From positions 1 through 45,231 of the forward strand of contig VGAI01000004.1 in assembly GCA_016870815.1 (NCBI GenBank): a stretch of 45,231 bases of DNA, in the 5' to 3' direction. The DNA is from Actinomycetota bacterium (GTDB taxonomy: Bacteria > Actinomycetota > Actinomycetes > Nanopelagicales > Nanopelagicaceae). Positions 16,836 to 26,269 of the stretch are shown piece after piece. The notes under the pieces were generated by a model. It saw only the letters and a list, made by a program, of their open reading frames with translations, was not told the origin of the DNA and ran no database searches. How positions within the stretch are numbered: position 1 is the first letter of the stretch; each line of letters begins with the position of its first letter. Both the position numbers and the translations under genes were made by a program.

Positions 16836-18687
16836 AAGCTTGTCTCGCCACCAGGTCTGCGTAGAGGCCACCATTTGCCAGCAGTTCCTCGTGATTACCA
16901 CGCTCCACTAGACGCCCTCCGTCGATCACGAGAATTTGATCGGCTGCTTTGACAGTCGAGAGACGATGTGCGATCACAATGCTCGTCCTTCCCTTAAGCG
17001 CAATGGTGAGTGCTGCTTGAACTAAAGCCTCGTTCTCTGAATCCAAATGTGCAGTGGCCTCATCAAGGATGACAATACGTGGCGCTTTCAAGAGAAGCCT
17101 CGCTATGGCAAGACGTTGCTTCTCACCGCCAGAGAGGCGATGGCCTCGCTCACCTACTACCGTTTCGAAACCATTGGGTAGCGATTGAATCAACTCCATG
17201 ATCTGTGCCGAAGTGCATGCTTCTCGCATCTCCGTCTTCGTGGCATCTACTTTTGCATATCGCAAATTTTCCGCGATGGTGTCGTGGAAGAGATGAGGAT
17301 CTTGTGTGACCGTTCCGATCGCGCCACGTAAATCGCTGAGGCGAAATTCTTTGATATCGACGCCATCGATACATATCGCTCCATCGCTAACGTCATAGAG
17401 CCTTGGGATCAATGACGAGATTGTCGTCTTGCCAGCGCCAGAGGGGCCAACGAGAGCAGCGAATGATCCCGCTGGTATCGAGAACGAGAGATCGGTCAGG
17501 ATCTCTCCCGATTGAATGACTTCGGGTTTTGCGGCAGATTCCAGTGAAGCTAGTGAAATTTCCTCAGGTTTCGGATATCGAAAGGAAACATGATCGAAGG
17601 TCACACCTAGCGCACTTGTCGGAAAGGTTCTTGGAATGGTCGGGTCGGCGACCATCGGTTTGAGATCAAGTACTTCGAAAACCCGCTCAAACGAAACGAG
17701 CGCCGTCATCACATCGACACGAACATTAGAGAGCGCAGTGAGCGGGCCATAGAGTCGAACAAGTAACGTTGTAATCGCGAGGAGGGTGCCGAGTGAGATT
17801 GCACCGCTTATCGTGAGCTGACCACCAACGCCATAGGCAATCGCGGTTGCTACAGCAGCGACTGAGGTGAGCGCAATAAAGAACGAACGATTGAGCAACG
17901 CTATCGAAACCCCGATATTGGCAACTCTCCTTGCTCGTTTCCCAAATGAGCTACTTTCACTCGCTTCACTTCCATAGAGCTTGACCAAGAGTGCGCCTGA
18001 GACATTGAATCTCTCGGTCATCAAAGAGGACATCTCAGCATTGAGATCAAATGATTCCTTGGTCAGATATTGAAGCTTCCGACCAACCCATTTCGTCGGT
18101 GCAAGAAATAGCGGCAACAAAAGGAGTGAGATAAGAGTTATCTGCCACGAAAGGATCATCATTGTCACCAAGACCAATACCAATGAGAGCACGTTACTGA
18201 TGACGCCACTTAACGTTGCCGTGAAGGATTGTTGAGCCCCGATCACATCCTGATTGATGCGCGAGATCAATGCGCCAGTCTGAGTGCGGGTGAAGAAGGC
18301 GATTGATTGCGTCTGAACATGGTCAAAGACAGCGCTACGAAGGTCGAAGATCAATCCTTCACCAATTTTTGCGGAGTACCAACGGCCAATCATGTTGAAG
18401 AGCGCATCGAAGAGGGCGATCACTGCCACAGCAATCGCAAGTGAAGTAACCAACCCTGAATTCCCGGGGATAACTCCTTCATCAATAAGTCGCTTGAGAA
18501 GAAGTGGGGTTGCAACGACTAAGAGAGCGTCGATAACGACAGTGACGAGGTAGAGAGCTAGCGGGCTCTTATAAGGCTTCGCGAATCCAACGATTCGCTT
18601 TATTGTTCCCGGTTTCAACTTCTGATCCTTGACCGATTGGTCGGCGGTCATGGAGCGATGCGTCATCCAAATCGCATGCATGCTCAT
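16828..18687 (-). CDS. ABC transporter, fused permease and ATP-binding protein (exporter type)
   Basis: 619 aa; TM domain followed by GPSGAGKTT Walker A, LSGGEKQRLAIARLLLKAPRIVILDEATAHLD signature/Walker B. Start site uncertain. Confidence 0.93.
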   Translation of the reverse strand: MSMHAIWMTHRSMTADQSVKDQKLKPGTIKRIVGFAKPYKSPLALYLVTVVIDALLVVATPLLLKRLIDEGVIPGNSGLVTSLAIAVAVIALFDALFNMIGRWYSAKIGEGLIFDLRSAVFDHVQTQSIAFFTRTQTGALISRINQDVIGAQQSFTATLSGVISNVLSLVLVLVTMMILSWQITLISLLLLPLFLAPTKWVGRKLQYLTKESFDLNAEMSSLMTERFNVSGALLVKLYGSEASESSSFGKRARRVANIGVSIALLNRSFFIALTSVAAVATAIAYGVGGQLTISGAISLGTLLAITTLLVRLYGPLTALSNVRVDVMTALVSFERVFEVLDLKPMVADPTIPRTFPTSALGVTFDHVSFRYPKPEEISLASLESAAKPEVIQSGEILTDLSFSIPAGSFAALVGPSGAGKTTISSLIPRLYDVSDGAICIDGVDIKEFRLSDLRGAIGTVTQDPHLFHDTIAENLRYAKVDATKTEMREACTSAQIMELIQSLPNGFETVVGERGHRLSGGEKQRLAIARLLLKAPRIVILDEATAHLDSENEALVQAALTIALKGRTSIVIAHRLSTVKAADQILVIDGGRLVERGNHEELLANGGLYADLVARQAFN

Positions 18688-18744
18688 AGAGCTAGAAACC
18701 TACATCACTAGGAATATTGCCTCGCCGAGGAAAGGTGGTAAATC

Positions 18745-19068
18745 TCAAACTGTGAAGCCGATAGCTCGAAGCTGCTCTCGACCATCATCGGTTATTCGAT
18801 TAGGACCCCAAGGCGGCATCCAGACCCAGTTGATTCGAACATCGTTGACGAGTTGAGAAAGCGCTTCTCGGGTCTGATCTTCAATTACATCTTGAAGCGG
18901 GCAGGCCGCCGAAGTAAGAGTCATATCCAAGACAGCGACATTGTCCGGTTCAAGTGTCATGTCATAGATGAGCCCAAGGTCGACCACATTGATCCCTAGC
19001 TCAGGATCGATGACATCCTTCATTGCTTCTGAAATGTCCGCTACCGATACAGATCTATTTTCAGTCAT
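18745..19068 (-). CDS. SufT/PaaD-like metal-sulfur cluster assembly factor (DUF59/MIP18 family)
   Basis: SEAMKDVIDPELGINVVDLGLIYDM and TLTSAACPLQDVIEDQ motifs. Start adjusted to MTENRSVSVAD (19068). Confidence 0.88.
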   Translation of the reverse strand: MTENRSVSVADISEAMKDVIDPELGINVVDLGLIYDMTLEPDNVAVLDMTLTSAACPLQDVIEDQTREALSQLVNDVRINWVWMPPWGPNRITDDGREQLRAIGFTV

Positions 19069-19126
19069 TTCCCTCTCCCCCTTGCGCTTGCCAGGCAATC
19101 ATATATTCCAGTGCTTTCATTTATTA

Positions 19127-19570
19127 CTAGCCAATCACTTTGGCTTGCACCATCGCATCCTTCAGGGCCATCCAACCAAGAAGCGCACATTTGATTCGCG
19201 CTGGATATCTCGAAACTCCTGCAAAAGCAACGGCATCACCTAAGAGATCAGGATCGCCACCGTTGCTCCCCTTGCTCGCCATCACTTCAGAGAAAGCCTC
19301 GATGATCCTTAAAGCTTCCGGGGCGCTCTTCCCTCTTACCAGGTCGCTGAGTACAGAAGTGGATGCTTGTGAAATCGAACAGCCGACCCCATCCCAAGTG
19401 ACGCTCACAATCTGTTGGCCAGCAACGATCAAGTTCAAATCCACTTCATCACCACAGGATGGATTGACATGATGGACCGAGACTGACGAATCACTCGCTA
19501 AACCTTTGTTGAGTGGATTCTTATAGTGATCGAGGATCAATTCCTGATAGAGCGACTCCAAGTTGACCAT
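19127..19570 (-). CDS. sufU: SUF system Fe-S scaffold/zinc-dependent sulfurtransferase SufU
   Basis: 147 aa; LYQELILDHYKNPLNKG, NPSCGDEVDL, GCSISQAS, KCALLGWMALKDA. Confidence 0.95.
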   Translation of the reverse strand: MVNLESLYQELILDHYKNPLNKGLASDSSVSVHHVNPSCGDEVDLNLIVAGQQIVSVTWDGVGCSISQASTSVLSDLVRGKSAPEALRIIEAFSEVMASKGSNGGDPDLLGDAVAFAGVSRYPARIKCALLGWMALKDAMVQAKVIG

Positions 19571-20829
19571 TAAAGCCCCCGTGAGGTGAAGAATCTTTGA
19601 GTCTCGTCTATTCCCTCGACTAATCGATCGACATCTTCGAGTGAGTTATAGAGATAGAAGGTGGCTCTTGTGGTGCCAGTGATTCCGAACTTTTTCATTA
19701 AAGGCCAGGCACAGTGATGTCCAGTTCTTACCGCGATACCGCGATCATCTAAAGCTTGACCAACATCGTGTGGGTGAATTCCGTCCAGCGTGAATGAAAA
19801 GACCGCACCTCGATCTGAGCTCTCTCCTGGACCAATCAAAGTAAGCCCTTCAATCTCCTGAAGCTTGGCAAGGGCATATTCCGTGAGTGAGAGCTCATGA
19901 TTATGTATCGCATCCATTCCGATAGATTGCAGATAATCGACTGCAGCACCAAGGCCTGCAGCTCCAGCCATATTTGGCACACCAGCCTCGAACTTTCTTG
20001 GCACTGGTGCGAAAGTGGCATCGCTCATCGATACTGAAGTAACCATCGATCCACCGAATAGAAAGGGAGGCAACTCTTCTAGAAGTGATTTTCGCCCCCA
20101 GAGCAGACCTATTCCGGTAGGACCAACCATCTTATGTCCCGAAAAAGCAAGGAAATCGATCCCGAGTTTTTGAACATCAACTGGAAAGTGTGGAACGGAT
20201 TGGCATGCATCGATCACCGTAATGGCTCCGACCGCCTTGGCGCGATCAAGCAGAGATGAGAGTGGAGTTATCGCTCCGGTGACGTTCGATTGATGAGTCA
20301 GAGCAACGATCTTTGTGCTCGAATCAATGATCTGCTCAATCTCTCTTAAATCAAGTCGTCCATCTTCTGTTGCAGGGAACCAACGAAGTGATGCGCCGGT
20401 TCGCTTCGCTAGCTCTTGCCATGGAATGAGGTTTGCATGATGTTCCAACTCGCTTACTACAATCGAGTCCCCAGGTTTTAGTGAGACCGGTGAGTTTGGG
20501 CGAGCTTGACCGAGCGAATAGGCTAAAAGATTGATTGACTCAGTAGCGCTCTTCGTGAAGATGACCTCATCAACGCTCTCAGCGCCTATGAAGTGAGCGA
20601 TCTTCGCACGCGCACCCTCATAGATATCCGTAGCTTCTTCAGCAATGAGATGAGCGCCTCGATGTACGGCAGAGTTATGAAACCGATAGAAATCACTTTC
20701 GGCTTCGATCACCTTGATTGGCTTCTGACTAGTTGCCCCGCTATCGAGGTAGAGCAAGGGAAGATCGTGACGCACTTTCCGAGAGAGTAGCGGAAAATCT
20801 CGTTTGATTTTCGCTACATCCAAAGACAT
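19570..20829 (-). CDS. sufS: Cysteine desulfurase SufS
   Basis: 419 aa; YLDSGATSQKP, AFSGHKMVGPTGIGLLWG PLP-lysine motif, RTGHHCAWP active-site Cys. Confidence 0.96.
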   Translation of the reverse strand: MSLDVAKIKRDFPLLSRKVRHDLPLLYLDSGATSQKPIKVIEAESDFYRFHNSAVHRGAHLIAEEATDIYEGARAKIAHFIGAESVDEVIFTKSATESINLLAYSLGQARPNSPVSLKPGDSIVVSELEHHANLIPWQELAKRTGASLRWFPATEDGRLDLREIEQIIDSSTKIVALTHQSNVTGAITPLSSLLDRAKAVGAITVIDACQSVPHFPVDVQKLGIDFLAFSGHKMVGPTGIGLLWGRKSLLEELPPFLFGGSMVTSVSMSDATFAPVPRKFEAGVPNMAGAAGLGAAVDYLQSIGMDAIHNHELSLTEYALAKLQEIEGLTLIGPGESSDRGAVFSFTLDGIHPHDVGQALDDRGIAVRTGHHCAWPLMKKFGITGTTRATFYLYNSLEDVDRLVEGIDETQRFFTSRGL

Positions 20830-20840
20830 CGAGAACGAGA

Positions 20841-21593
20841 TTACGCGTTAACGTAATCCGCATAACCCTTCTCTTCAAGTTTCTCGGCAAGCTCAGGTCC
20901 GCCTTCTTCGACGATTCTGCCCTTGGCGAAGACGTGAACAAAGTCAGGTTTGATGTACTTGAGAATGCGGGTGTAGTGAGTGATGAGCAGAACTCCGACA
21001 TCGCTTGCCTCTCGAACGCGGTTGACACCCTCTGAGACGATGCGTAACGCATCGATATCTAAACCTGAATCAGTTTCGTCGAGAATCGCGATCTTCGGAC
21101 GGAGTAGCTCCAGCTGCAAGATCTCATGGCGCTTCTTCTCTCCGCCCGAGAATCCTTCGTTGACGCTTCGCTCGCCAAAGGCGGGATCGATGTTGAGCGA
21201 TGACATCGCGTTCTTCATCTCCCCGACCCATTCGCGAAGTTTCGGCGCCTCGCCGCGAATCGCTGTTGCGGCAGTTCTCAAGAAGTTCGCCACAGATACC
21301 CCAGGAACTTCAACGGGATACTGCATAGCAAGAAAAAGACCAGCCTTGGCGCGCTCATCGACCGACATATCAAGGATGTCGGCGCCATCTAAGGTGACAC
21401 TGCCACCGAGAATCGTGTACTTGGGGTGACCCGCAATTGAATACGCAAGCGTTGACTTACCTGAACCATTCGGTCCCATTATTGCATGGGTCTCACCAGA
21501 GTTGACGGTGAGGTCGACACCCTTGAGGATCTCTGTCATCCCCGAGTCGGTCTCCACGCCAACTTTAAGGTCCTTAATAACGAGCTTTGTCAT
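20841..21593 (-). CDS. sufC: Fe-S cluster assembly ATPase SufC
   Basis: 250 aa; MGPNGSGKSTL Walker A, FSGGEKKRHEILQLELLRPKIAILDETDSGLDIDAL. Confidence 0.97.
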   Translation of the reverse strand: MTKLVIKDLKVGVETDSGMTEILKGVDLTVNSGETHAIMGPNGSGKSTLAYSIAGHPKYTILGGSVTLDGADILDMSVDERAKAGLFLAMQYPVEVPGVSVANFLRTAATAIRGEAPKLREWVGEMKNAMSSLNIDPAFGERSVNEGFSGGEKKRHEILQLELLRPKIAILDETDSGLDIDALRIVSEGVNRVREASDVGVLLITHYTRILKYIKPDFVHVFAKGRIVEEGGPELAEKLEEKGYADYVNA

Positions 21594-21668
21594 CGCTTGC
21601 CTCTCTCTATCGCTTCCTGTACTTGAATTCTTCCTTTGTGTATCTCTGCCTCGATTTTGAAGAATCGC

Positions 21669-21962
21669 TTAACCAATTCGAACCGTGTTGCCCTCAATTG
21701 AGACCGAATAAGTTTCAATTGGAGCTGAAGCCGGTAGCGTGACCGCTTCTCCGCTTCGCAAATCAAATTCAGCGCCATGAAGCCAACATTCGATTCTTCC
21801 CGTTGTCACATCACCCTCTGAAAGCGAAGCCTCTGCATGCGAACAAAGATCTGCGATAGCAAATACTTCACTGCCTTGTCTGACTACACAGATATCTCTC
21901 CCATCGAGTTCAACCTTGACCGCCTTATTCTCTGCAAGGTCACTGAGCTTCATTTCAATCAT
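21669..21962 (-). CDS. Rieske-type non-heme ferredoxin in the suf operon
   Basis: 97 aa; CSHAEASLSEG...CWLHGAEFD Rieske C-x-H...C-x2-H motif. Confidence 0.93.
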   Translation of the reverse strand: MIEMKLSDLAENKAVKVELDGRDICVVRQGSEVFAIADLCSHAEASLSEGDVTTGRIECWLHGAEFDLRSGEAVTLPASAPIETYSVSIEGNTVRIG

Positions 21963-23056
21963 CGTCCGACCCTCACCAGCTCATCATCGATTCGCTTCAT
22001 CAAACGATCTCTGATGCCTTCGACCGGGATTTCGTTGATCACTTCAGCGAAGAAACCACGAATAACTAACCGTCGAGCATCATCTTCTGCGATACCTCGT
22101 GACATCAGATAGAAGAGATGTTCCTCATCAAAGCGACCAGTAGTTGAAGCGTGTCCTGCACCAGCGATTTTCCCAGTCTCAATCTCAAGATTCGGTACCG
22201 AATCTGCACGAGCGCCATCGGTGAGGAGCAAATTGCGGTTCATTTCGTAGGTATCTGTGCCTTCTGCTTCTTTTCGAATGTAGACATCACCAAACCAGAC
22301 AGTTCGAGCGTCCTCGCCTGCTAATGCTCCTTTGTAGTTGACTCGCGACTTGGCGTGACCCACGTTATGGTCGATAAAGACTCGATGTTCCAAATGCTGG
22401 CCGCTCGTTGCGAAGTAGACGCCAAGAAGATTTGCTGATCCACCTGGACCGTCGTATTCGACCGAGGGAAGAAGGCGAACCAAGGATCCACCAACCGAAA
22501 TAGTGACTGAATTAAACTCACTATCTTTACCAAGAATTGCGTGGTGGCGACCAAGATGTATCGCATCGTTTTCCCACTCTTGAAGCGAGATGAAATCCAA
22601 CTTCGCTCCCGGCTCGAGCAGGATCTCAATCTCCTCGCCCAGGATCGCACTTCCGAAACTCTCGATGATGATCGTTGCCTGGCTGTGGCTCTTAGCAACA
22701 ACTACCGTTCGCGAGAATTCCGCACTCCCCAAGTTCTTGCGCGAGAGCATTATTGGATCTTTGACTTGCGCATCGCGATTGACCTCAACCAGAGTGCAAT
22801 CCCTCACCGTTTCCCGGACCCGAGCGACGATCACATCATCGCTCTGCGAACGTGGCGAAACTTCTGATGCCGGAACTACTCTGACTGAGAATCCTTCACT
22901 CGGCCCAGAGAAAATAGTCGAGGTATTCGAGCGAACTTCGGTGGCATTGAGATGAAGCCCGCCTAGTCTCTTGAGCGGCGTAAATCGCCACTTCTCTTCC
23001 CGCCCAGTTGGTTCGAGAGAATCATGGCGCTCGAGGAGATTGCTATTGATCGACAT
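21959..23056 (-). CDS. sufD: Fe-S cluster assembly protein SufD
   Basis: 365 aa; SufBD-core features, [28 protein letters not shown]. Confidence 0.95.
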   Translation of the reverse strand: MSINSNLLERHDSLEPTGREEKWRFTPLKRLGGLHLNATEVRSNTSTIFSGPSEGFSVRVVPASEVSPRSQSDDVIVARVRETVRDCTLVEVNRDAQVKDPIMLSRKNLGSAEFSRTVVVAKSHSQATIIIESFGSAILGEEIEILLEPGAKLDFISLQEWENDAIHLGRHHAILGKDSEFNSVTISVGGSLVRLLPSVEYDGPGGSANLLGVYFATSGQHLEHRVFIDHNVGHAKSRVNYKGALAGEDARTVWFGDVYIRKEAEGTDTYEMNRNLLLTDGARADSVPNLEIETGKIAGAGHASTTGRFDEEHLFYLMSRGIAEDDARRLVIRGFFAEVINEIPVEGIRDRLMKRIDDELVRVGR

Positions 23057-24468
23057 TATCCGACCGCACCCTCCATCTGAAGCTCGATAAGGCGATTGAG
23101 CTCGAGTGCGTACTCCATCGGTAACTCACGTGCGATTGGCTCGACGAATCCTCGGACAATCATCGCCATTGCTTCATCTTCCTCAAGTCCTCGAGACATG
23201 AGATAGAAAAGTTGGTCATCGCTTACTTTCGAGACTGTCGCCTCGTGACCTAAGGTGACATTGTCTTCACGGACATCAACGTACGGATAGGTATCCGAGC
23301 GGCTTATGGTGTCAACGAGAAGCGCGTCGCACTTAACCGTGCTCTTTGAGTGATGTGCTCCTTCTTGGACTTGAAGGAGTCCTCTATAGGAAGTTCTTCC
23401 ACCGCCTCGCGCAACAGACTTGGAGCTAATGCTCGATGATGTATGCGGAGCTGCGTGAACCATCTTTGCGCCAGCATCTTGATGTTGTCCTTCGCCAGCA
23501 AAGGCGATTGAGAGTGTCTCACCCTTAGCGTGCGGTCCCATCAGAAAGACCGCTGGGTATTTCATCGTGACCTTTGATCCGATATTTCCGTCAATCCACT
23601 CCATCGTTGCGCCTTCTTGGCATATCGCGCGCTTAGTGACAAGGTTATAAACATTGTTAGACCAATTTTGAATCGTCGTATAACGGACACGAGCATTCTT
23701 CTTGACGATGATCTCAACCACAGCAGAGTGAAGCGAATCTGATGAGTAGATCGGTGCGGTACAACCCTCTACATAATGAACATAGCTACCTTCATCAGCG
23801 ATGATCAAGGTTCGCTCGAACTGACCCATATTCTCGGTGTTGATTCGGAAGTAGGCCTGAAGCGGAATATCGACATGAACTCCCTTCGGCACATAGACGA
23901 ATGAACCGCCCGACCAGACCGAGGTATTCAGTGCGGCAAATTTATTGTCCCCAACTGGAATGACGGAACCGAAATACTCCTTGAAGATTTCTTCGTGTTC
24001 CTTCAAGCCTGTATCGGTATCGAGAAAGAGCACGCCTTGCTTCTCAAGATCCTCTCGAATGGAGTGATAGACGACCTCTGATTCGTATTGCGCTGCAACA
24101 CCTGCGATAAGTCGCTTCTTCTCCGCCTCGGGGATACCGAGTCGGTCATAGGTGTTCTTGATGTCATCAGGCAGGTCTTCCCAGGATTGAGCCTGCTTCT
24201 CTGTCGAGCGGACGAAGTACTTGATATTGTCGAAATCGATCCCCGAGAGATCAGAACCCCAATCCGGCATCGGCTTCTTTCCAAAGAGTGAGAGACCTTT
24301 GAGGCGTAGATCAAGCATCCATTCTGGCTCGTTCTTCTTCGCAGAGATGTCGCGAACAACCCGCTCATTGAGTCCTCGCTCTGCGGTTGCGCCCTTGTCA
24401 TCCTTGTCGGACCAGCCGTATTCATACTTGCCGAGTCCTTCTAACTCTGGGTGAGCAATCTGTGTCAT
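23056..24468 (-). CDS. sufB: Fe-S cluster assembly protein SufB
   Basis: 470 aa; [65 protein letters not shown]. Confidence 0.97.
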   Translation of the reverse strand: MTQIAHPELEGLGKYEYGWSDKDDKGATAERGLNERVVRDISAKKNEPEWMLDLRLKGLSLFGKKPMPDWGSDLSGIDFDNIKYFVRSTEKQAQSWEDLPDDIKNTYDRLGIPEAEKKRLIAGVAAQYESEVVYHSIREDLEKQGVLFLDTDTGLKEHEEIFKEYFGSVIPVGDNKFAALNTSVWSGGSFVYVPKGVHVDIPLQAYFRINTENMGQFERTLIIADEGSYVHYVEGCTAPIYSSDSLHSAVVEIIVKKNARVRYTTIQNWSNNVYNLVTKRAICQEGATMEWIDGNIGSKVTMKYPAVFLMGPHAKGETLSIAFAGEGQHQDAGAKMVHAAPHTSSSISSKSVARGGGRTSYRGLLQVQEGAHHSKSTVKCDALLVDTISRSDTYPYVDVREDNVTLGHEATVSKVSDDQLFYLMSRGLEEDEAMAMIVRGFVEPIARELPMEYALELNRLIELQMEGAVG

Positions 24469-25226
24469 CTCGTTCTCACTTTCCTGGTTTCATTTCTCTT
24501 ATTTACTTTTGATTTCTTCTCATGGATCAGGTGCGGATTTGGAATGAAGGTCGTGCAAACACCGTCACCACCTGCAATCGTCGCAAGCCTCTGGACATGT
24601 GTTCCCAAGACTCGGGCAAAAGCCTCGGTCTCCGCTTCACACATCTGGGGAAACTCTGCAGCGACATGGGCAATCGGACAGTGGTGCTGACAGAGTTCGT
24701 GGCCAATCCCCTGTCTGTGGACACTTGCTGCGTAACCATCATTGGTGAGGAATTTCGCAAGAGCTGTGGTCCGGTCGCTCTTCTCAGCGATGGCAGTACC
24801 TGCGCGACGTTCAAGATCCATTGAACGATACTTCGCAAAACCCTCGACCATTCCAGGATCAACCTTTGCCGACATAAACCTAATTGCCATGAGTGCGAGA
24901 TCGTCATAGGAGTGTTCAAACTGCTCTCGACCCGAGTCCGTCATGACAAATACCTTTGCTGGTCGACCTCGACCACGCCCAGAGAGGCTTCGAACGTGTG
25001 GATCCCTTGCTTCCAAAACTCCTTCTTCGACAAGGGCATCGAGGTGTCTTCGAACCCCCGCAGGGGTTATCTCTAACCGAGAAGCCAAATCTCCCGCCGT
25101 TGCTGGCCCATTCTCAAGAATTGCTCGAGCAACCAATTCGCGAGTTTTAGTCTCGTCGGCGAGAAGGTTTTTCACAACATTATTGTTGCCTAAATCGCAG
25201 AGCCTTTCCACTTGAGAGCGAGGCAT
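24465..25226 (-). CDS. sufR: SufR-like Fe-S transcriptional repressor
   Basis: 253 aa; N-terminal winged HTH ([26 protein letters not shown]) and C-terminal Cys cluster ([21 protein letters not shown]). Heads the suf operon. Confidence 0.88.
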   Translation of the reverse strand: MPRSQVERLCDLGNNNVVKNLLADETKTRELVARAILENGPATAGDLASRLEITPAGVRRHLDALVEEGVLEARDPHVRSLSGRGRGRPAKVFVMTDSGREQFEHSYDDLALMAIRFMSAKVDPGMVEGFAKYRSMDLERRAGTAIAEKSDRTTALAKFLTNDGYAASVHRQGIGHELCQHHCPIAHVAAEFPQMCEAETEAFARVLGTHVQRLATIAGGDGVCTTFIPNPHLIHEKKSKVNKRNETRKVRTR

Positions 25227-25339
25227 TTGAGGCCCAATCCCGTTAGGTTCCTCTCATTCCCCTCGCAACCCCTCGGGGGCGTTTAACATCGCAGAGCAGG
25301 CGGTGCCTCTCAGATTACAGGTACCGAGGGAGGGAACTC

Positions 25340-26269
25340 ATGTCTGGATTAGATCGAGTAGGCAAAGGTCGAGTGATCTTCACGCTTCTGCTCTTTCTCC
25401 AATGTTTCATTGTGCTTACCGGCGGGATTGTGCGGATAACTGGATCAGGCCTTGGCTGTCCGACTTGGCCAGAGTGCGCACCAGGATCCTTTACGCCATC
25501 GCCATATCAGGCTGAGAGTCCCCTTCATGCCTGGATTGAATTTGCAAATCGCCTCCTGACATTTCTTCTGGGTTTTGTTGCGCTAGCTGCAGTGATCTAC
25601 GCAATCGCATTCATTCCGTTGAAGCGAGTTCGCGCTCTCGCCGGCTTACAACTTTTTGGCATCATCGCACAAGCCATTCTCGGTGGGATAACAGTTCTCA
25701 CGGGTTTGCACCCCAGCACAGTTGTTGCCCACCTTCTCGTCTCTATTCTGCTGATTGCTGGTGCTCTCTCGCTTCGCCAAAGGGTTTATGGCGCGATACC
25801 AGGTGCAAGCCAACCAACACTTTTGACAGCGAGGCTCCTCAAAGCGCTAGTTACGGTCGGCTTTACTGTTGTTGTCATGGGAAGTATCGTCACTGGCACT
25901 GGTCCTCATTCAGGTGATAGCGATAGCTCGCGATTAACTTTCGATCTGCGAACCGTCGCCTGGCTTCACGCCGATATCGTGATCTTCTTCATCGGTTTAC
26001 TTATCGCTACCTTGATAGCGATCCATCTTGGTGAGACTGGCGCTACTCGAACCACTCTCTTGCAGAAGATCTATTGGGTAATCGCTTTATCCCTCGGGCA
26101 AGGAGCTATCGGATACCTCCAGTGGTTCACCGGAGTTCCCGAATTCCTTGTTGCATTCCATCTCATCGGGGCGGTTTGGGTGTGGCTCTCCCTTTGGAAC
26201 TTGTACATCACAGGTAGCGTTACCTCATCACCGAGCGGCTCGAAGGGGGCTCAATACCGTGTCGAATAG
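25340..26269 (+). CDS. ctaA: Heme A synthase (COX15/CtaA)
   Basis: 309 aa multi-pass membrane protein; GGIVRITGSGLGCPTWPEC and VTGTGPHSGD motifs. Confidence 0.92.
   Translation: MSGLDRVGKGRVIFTLLLFLQCFIVLTGGIVRITGSGLGCPTWPECAPGSFTPSPYQAESPLHAWIEFANRLLTFLLGFVALAAVIYAIAFIPLKRVRALAGLQLFGIIAQAILGGITVLTGLHPSTVVAHLLVSILLIAGALSLRQRVYGAIPGASQPTLLTARLLKALVTVGFTVVVMGSIVTGTGPHSGDSDSSRLTFDLRTVAWLHADIVIFFIGLLIATLIAIHLGETGATRTTLLQKIYWVIALSLGQGAIGYLQWFTGVPEFLVAFHLIGAVWVWLSLWNLYITGSVTSSPSGSKGAQYRVE

Noticed and set aside
18745-25226. SUF operon with interposed Rieske ferredoxin as a novel system
   Set aside because: sufR-B-D-ferredoxin-C-S-U-sufT-like order is a known actinobacterial arrangement.
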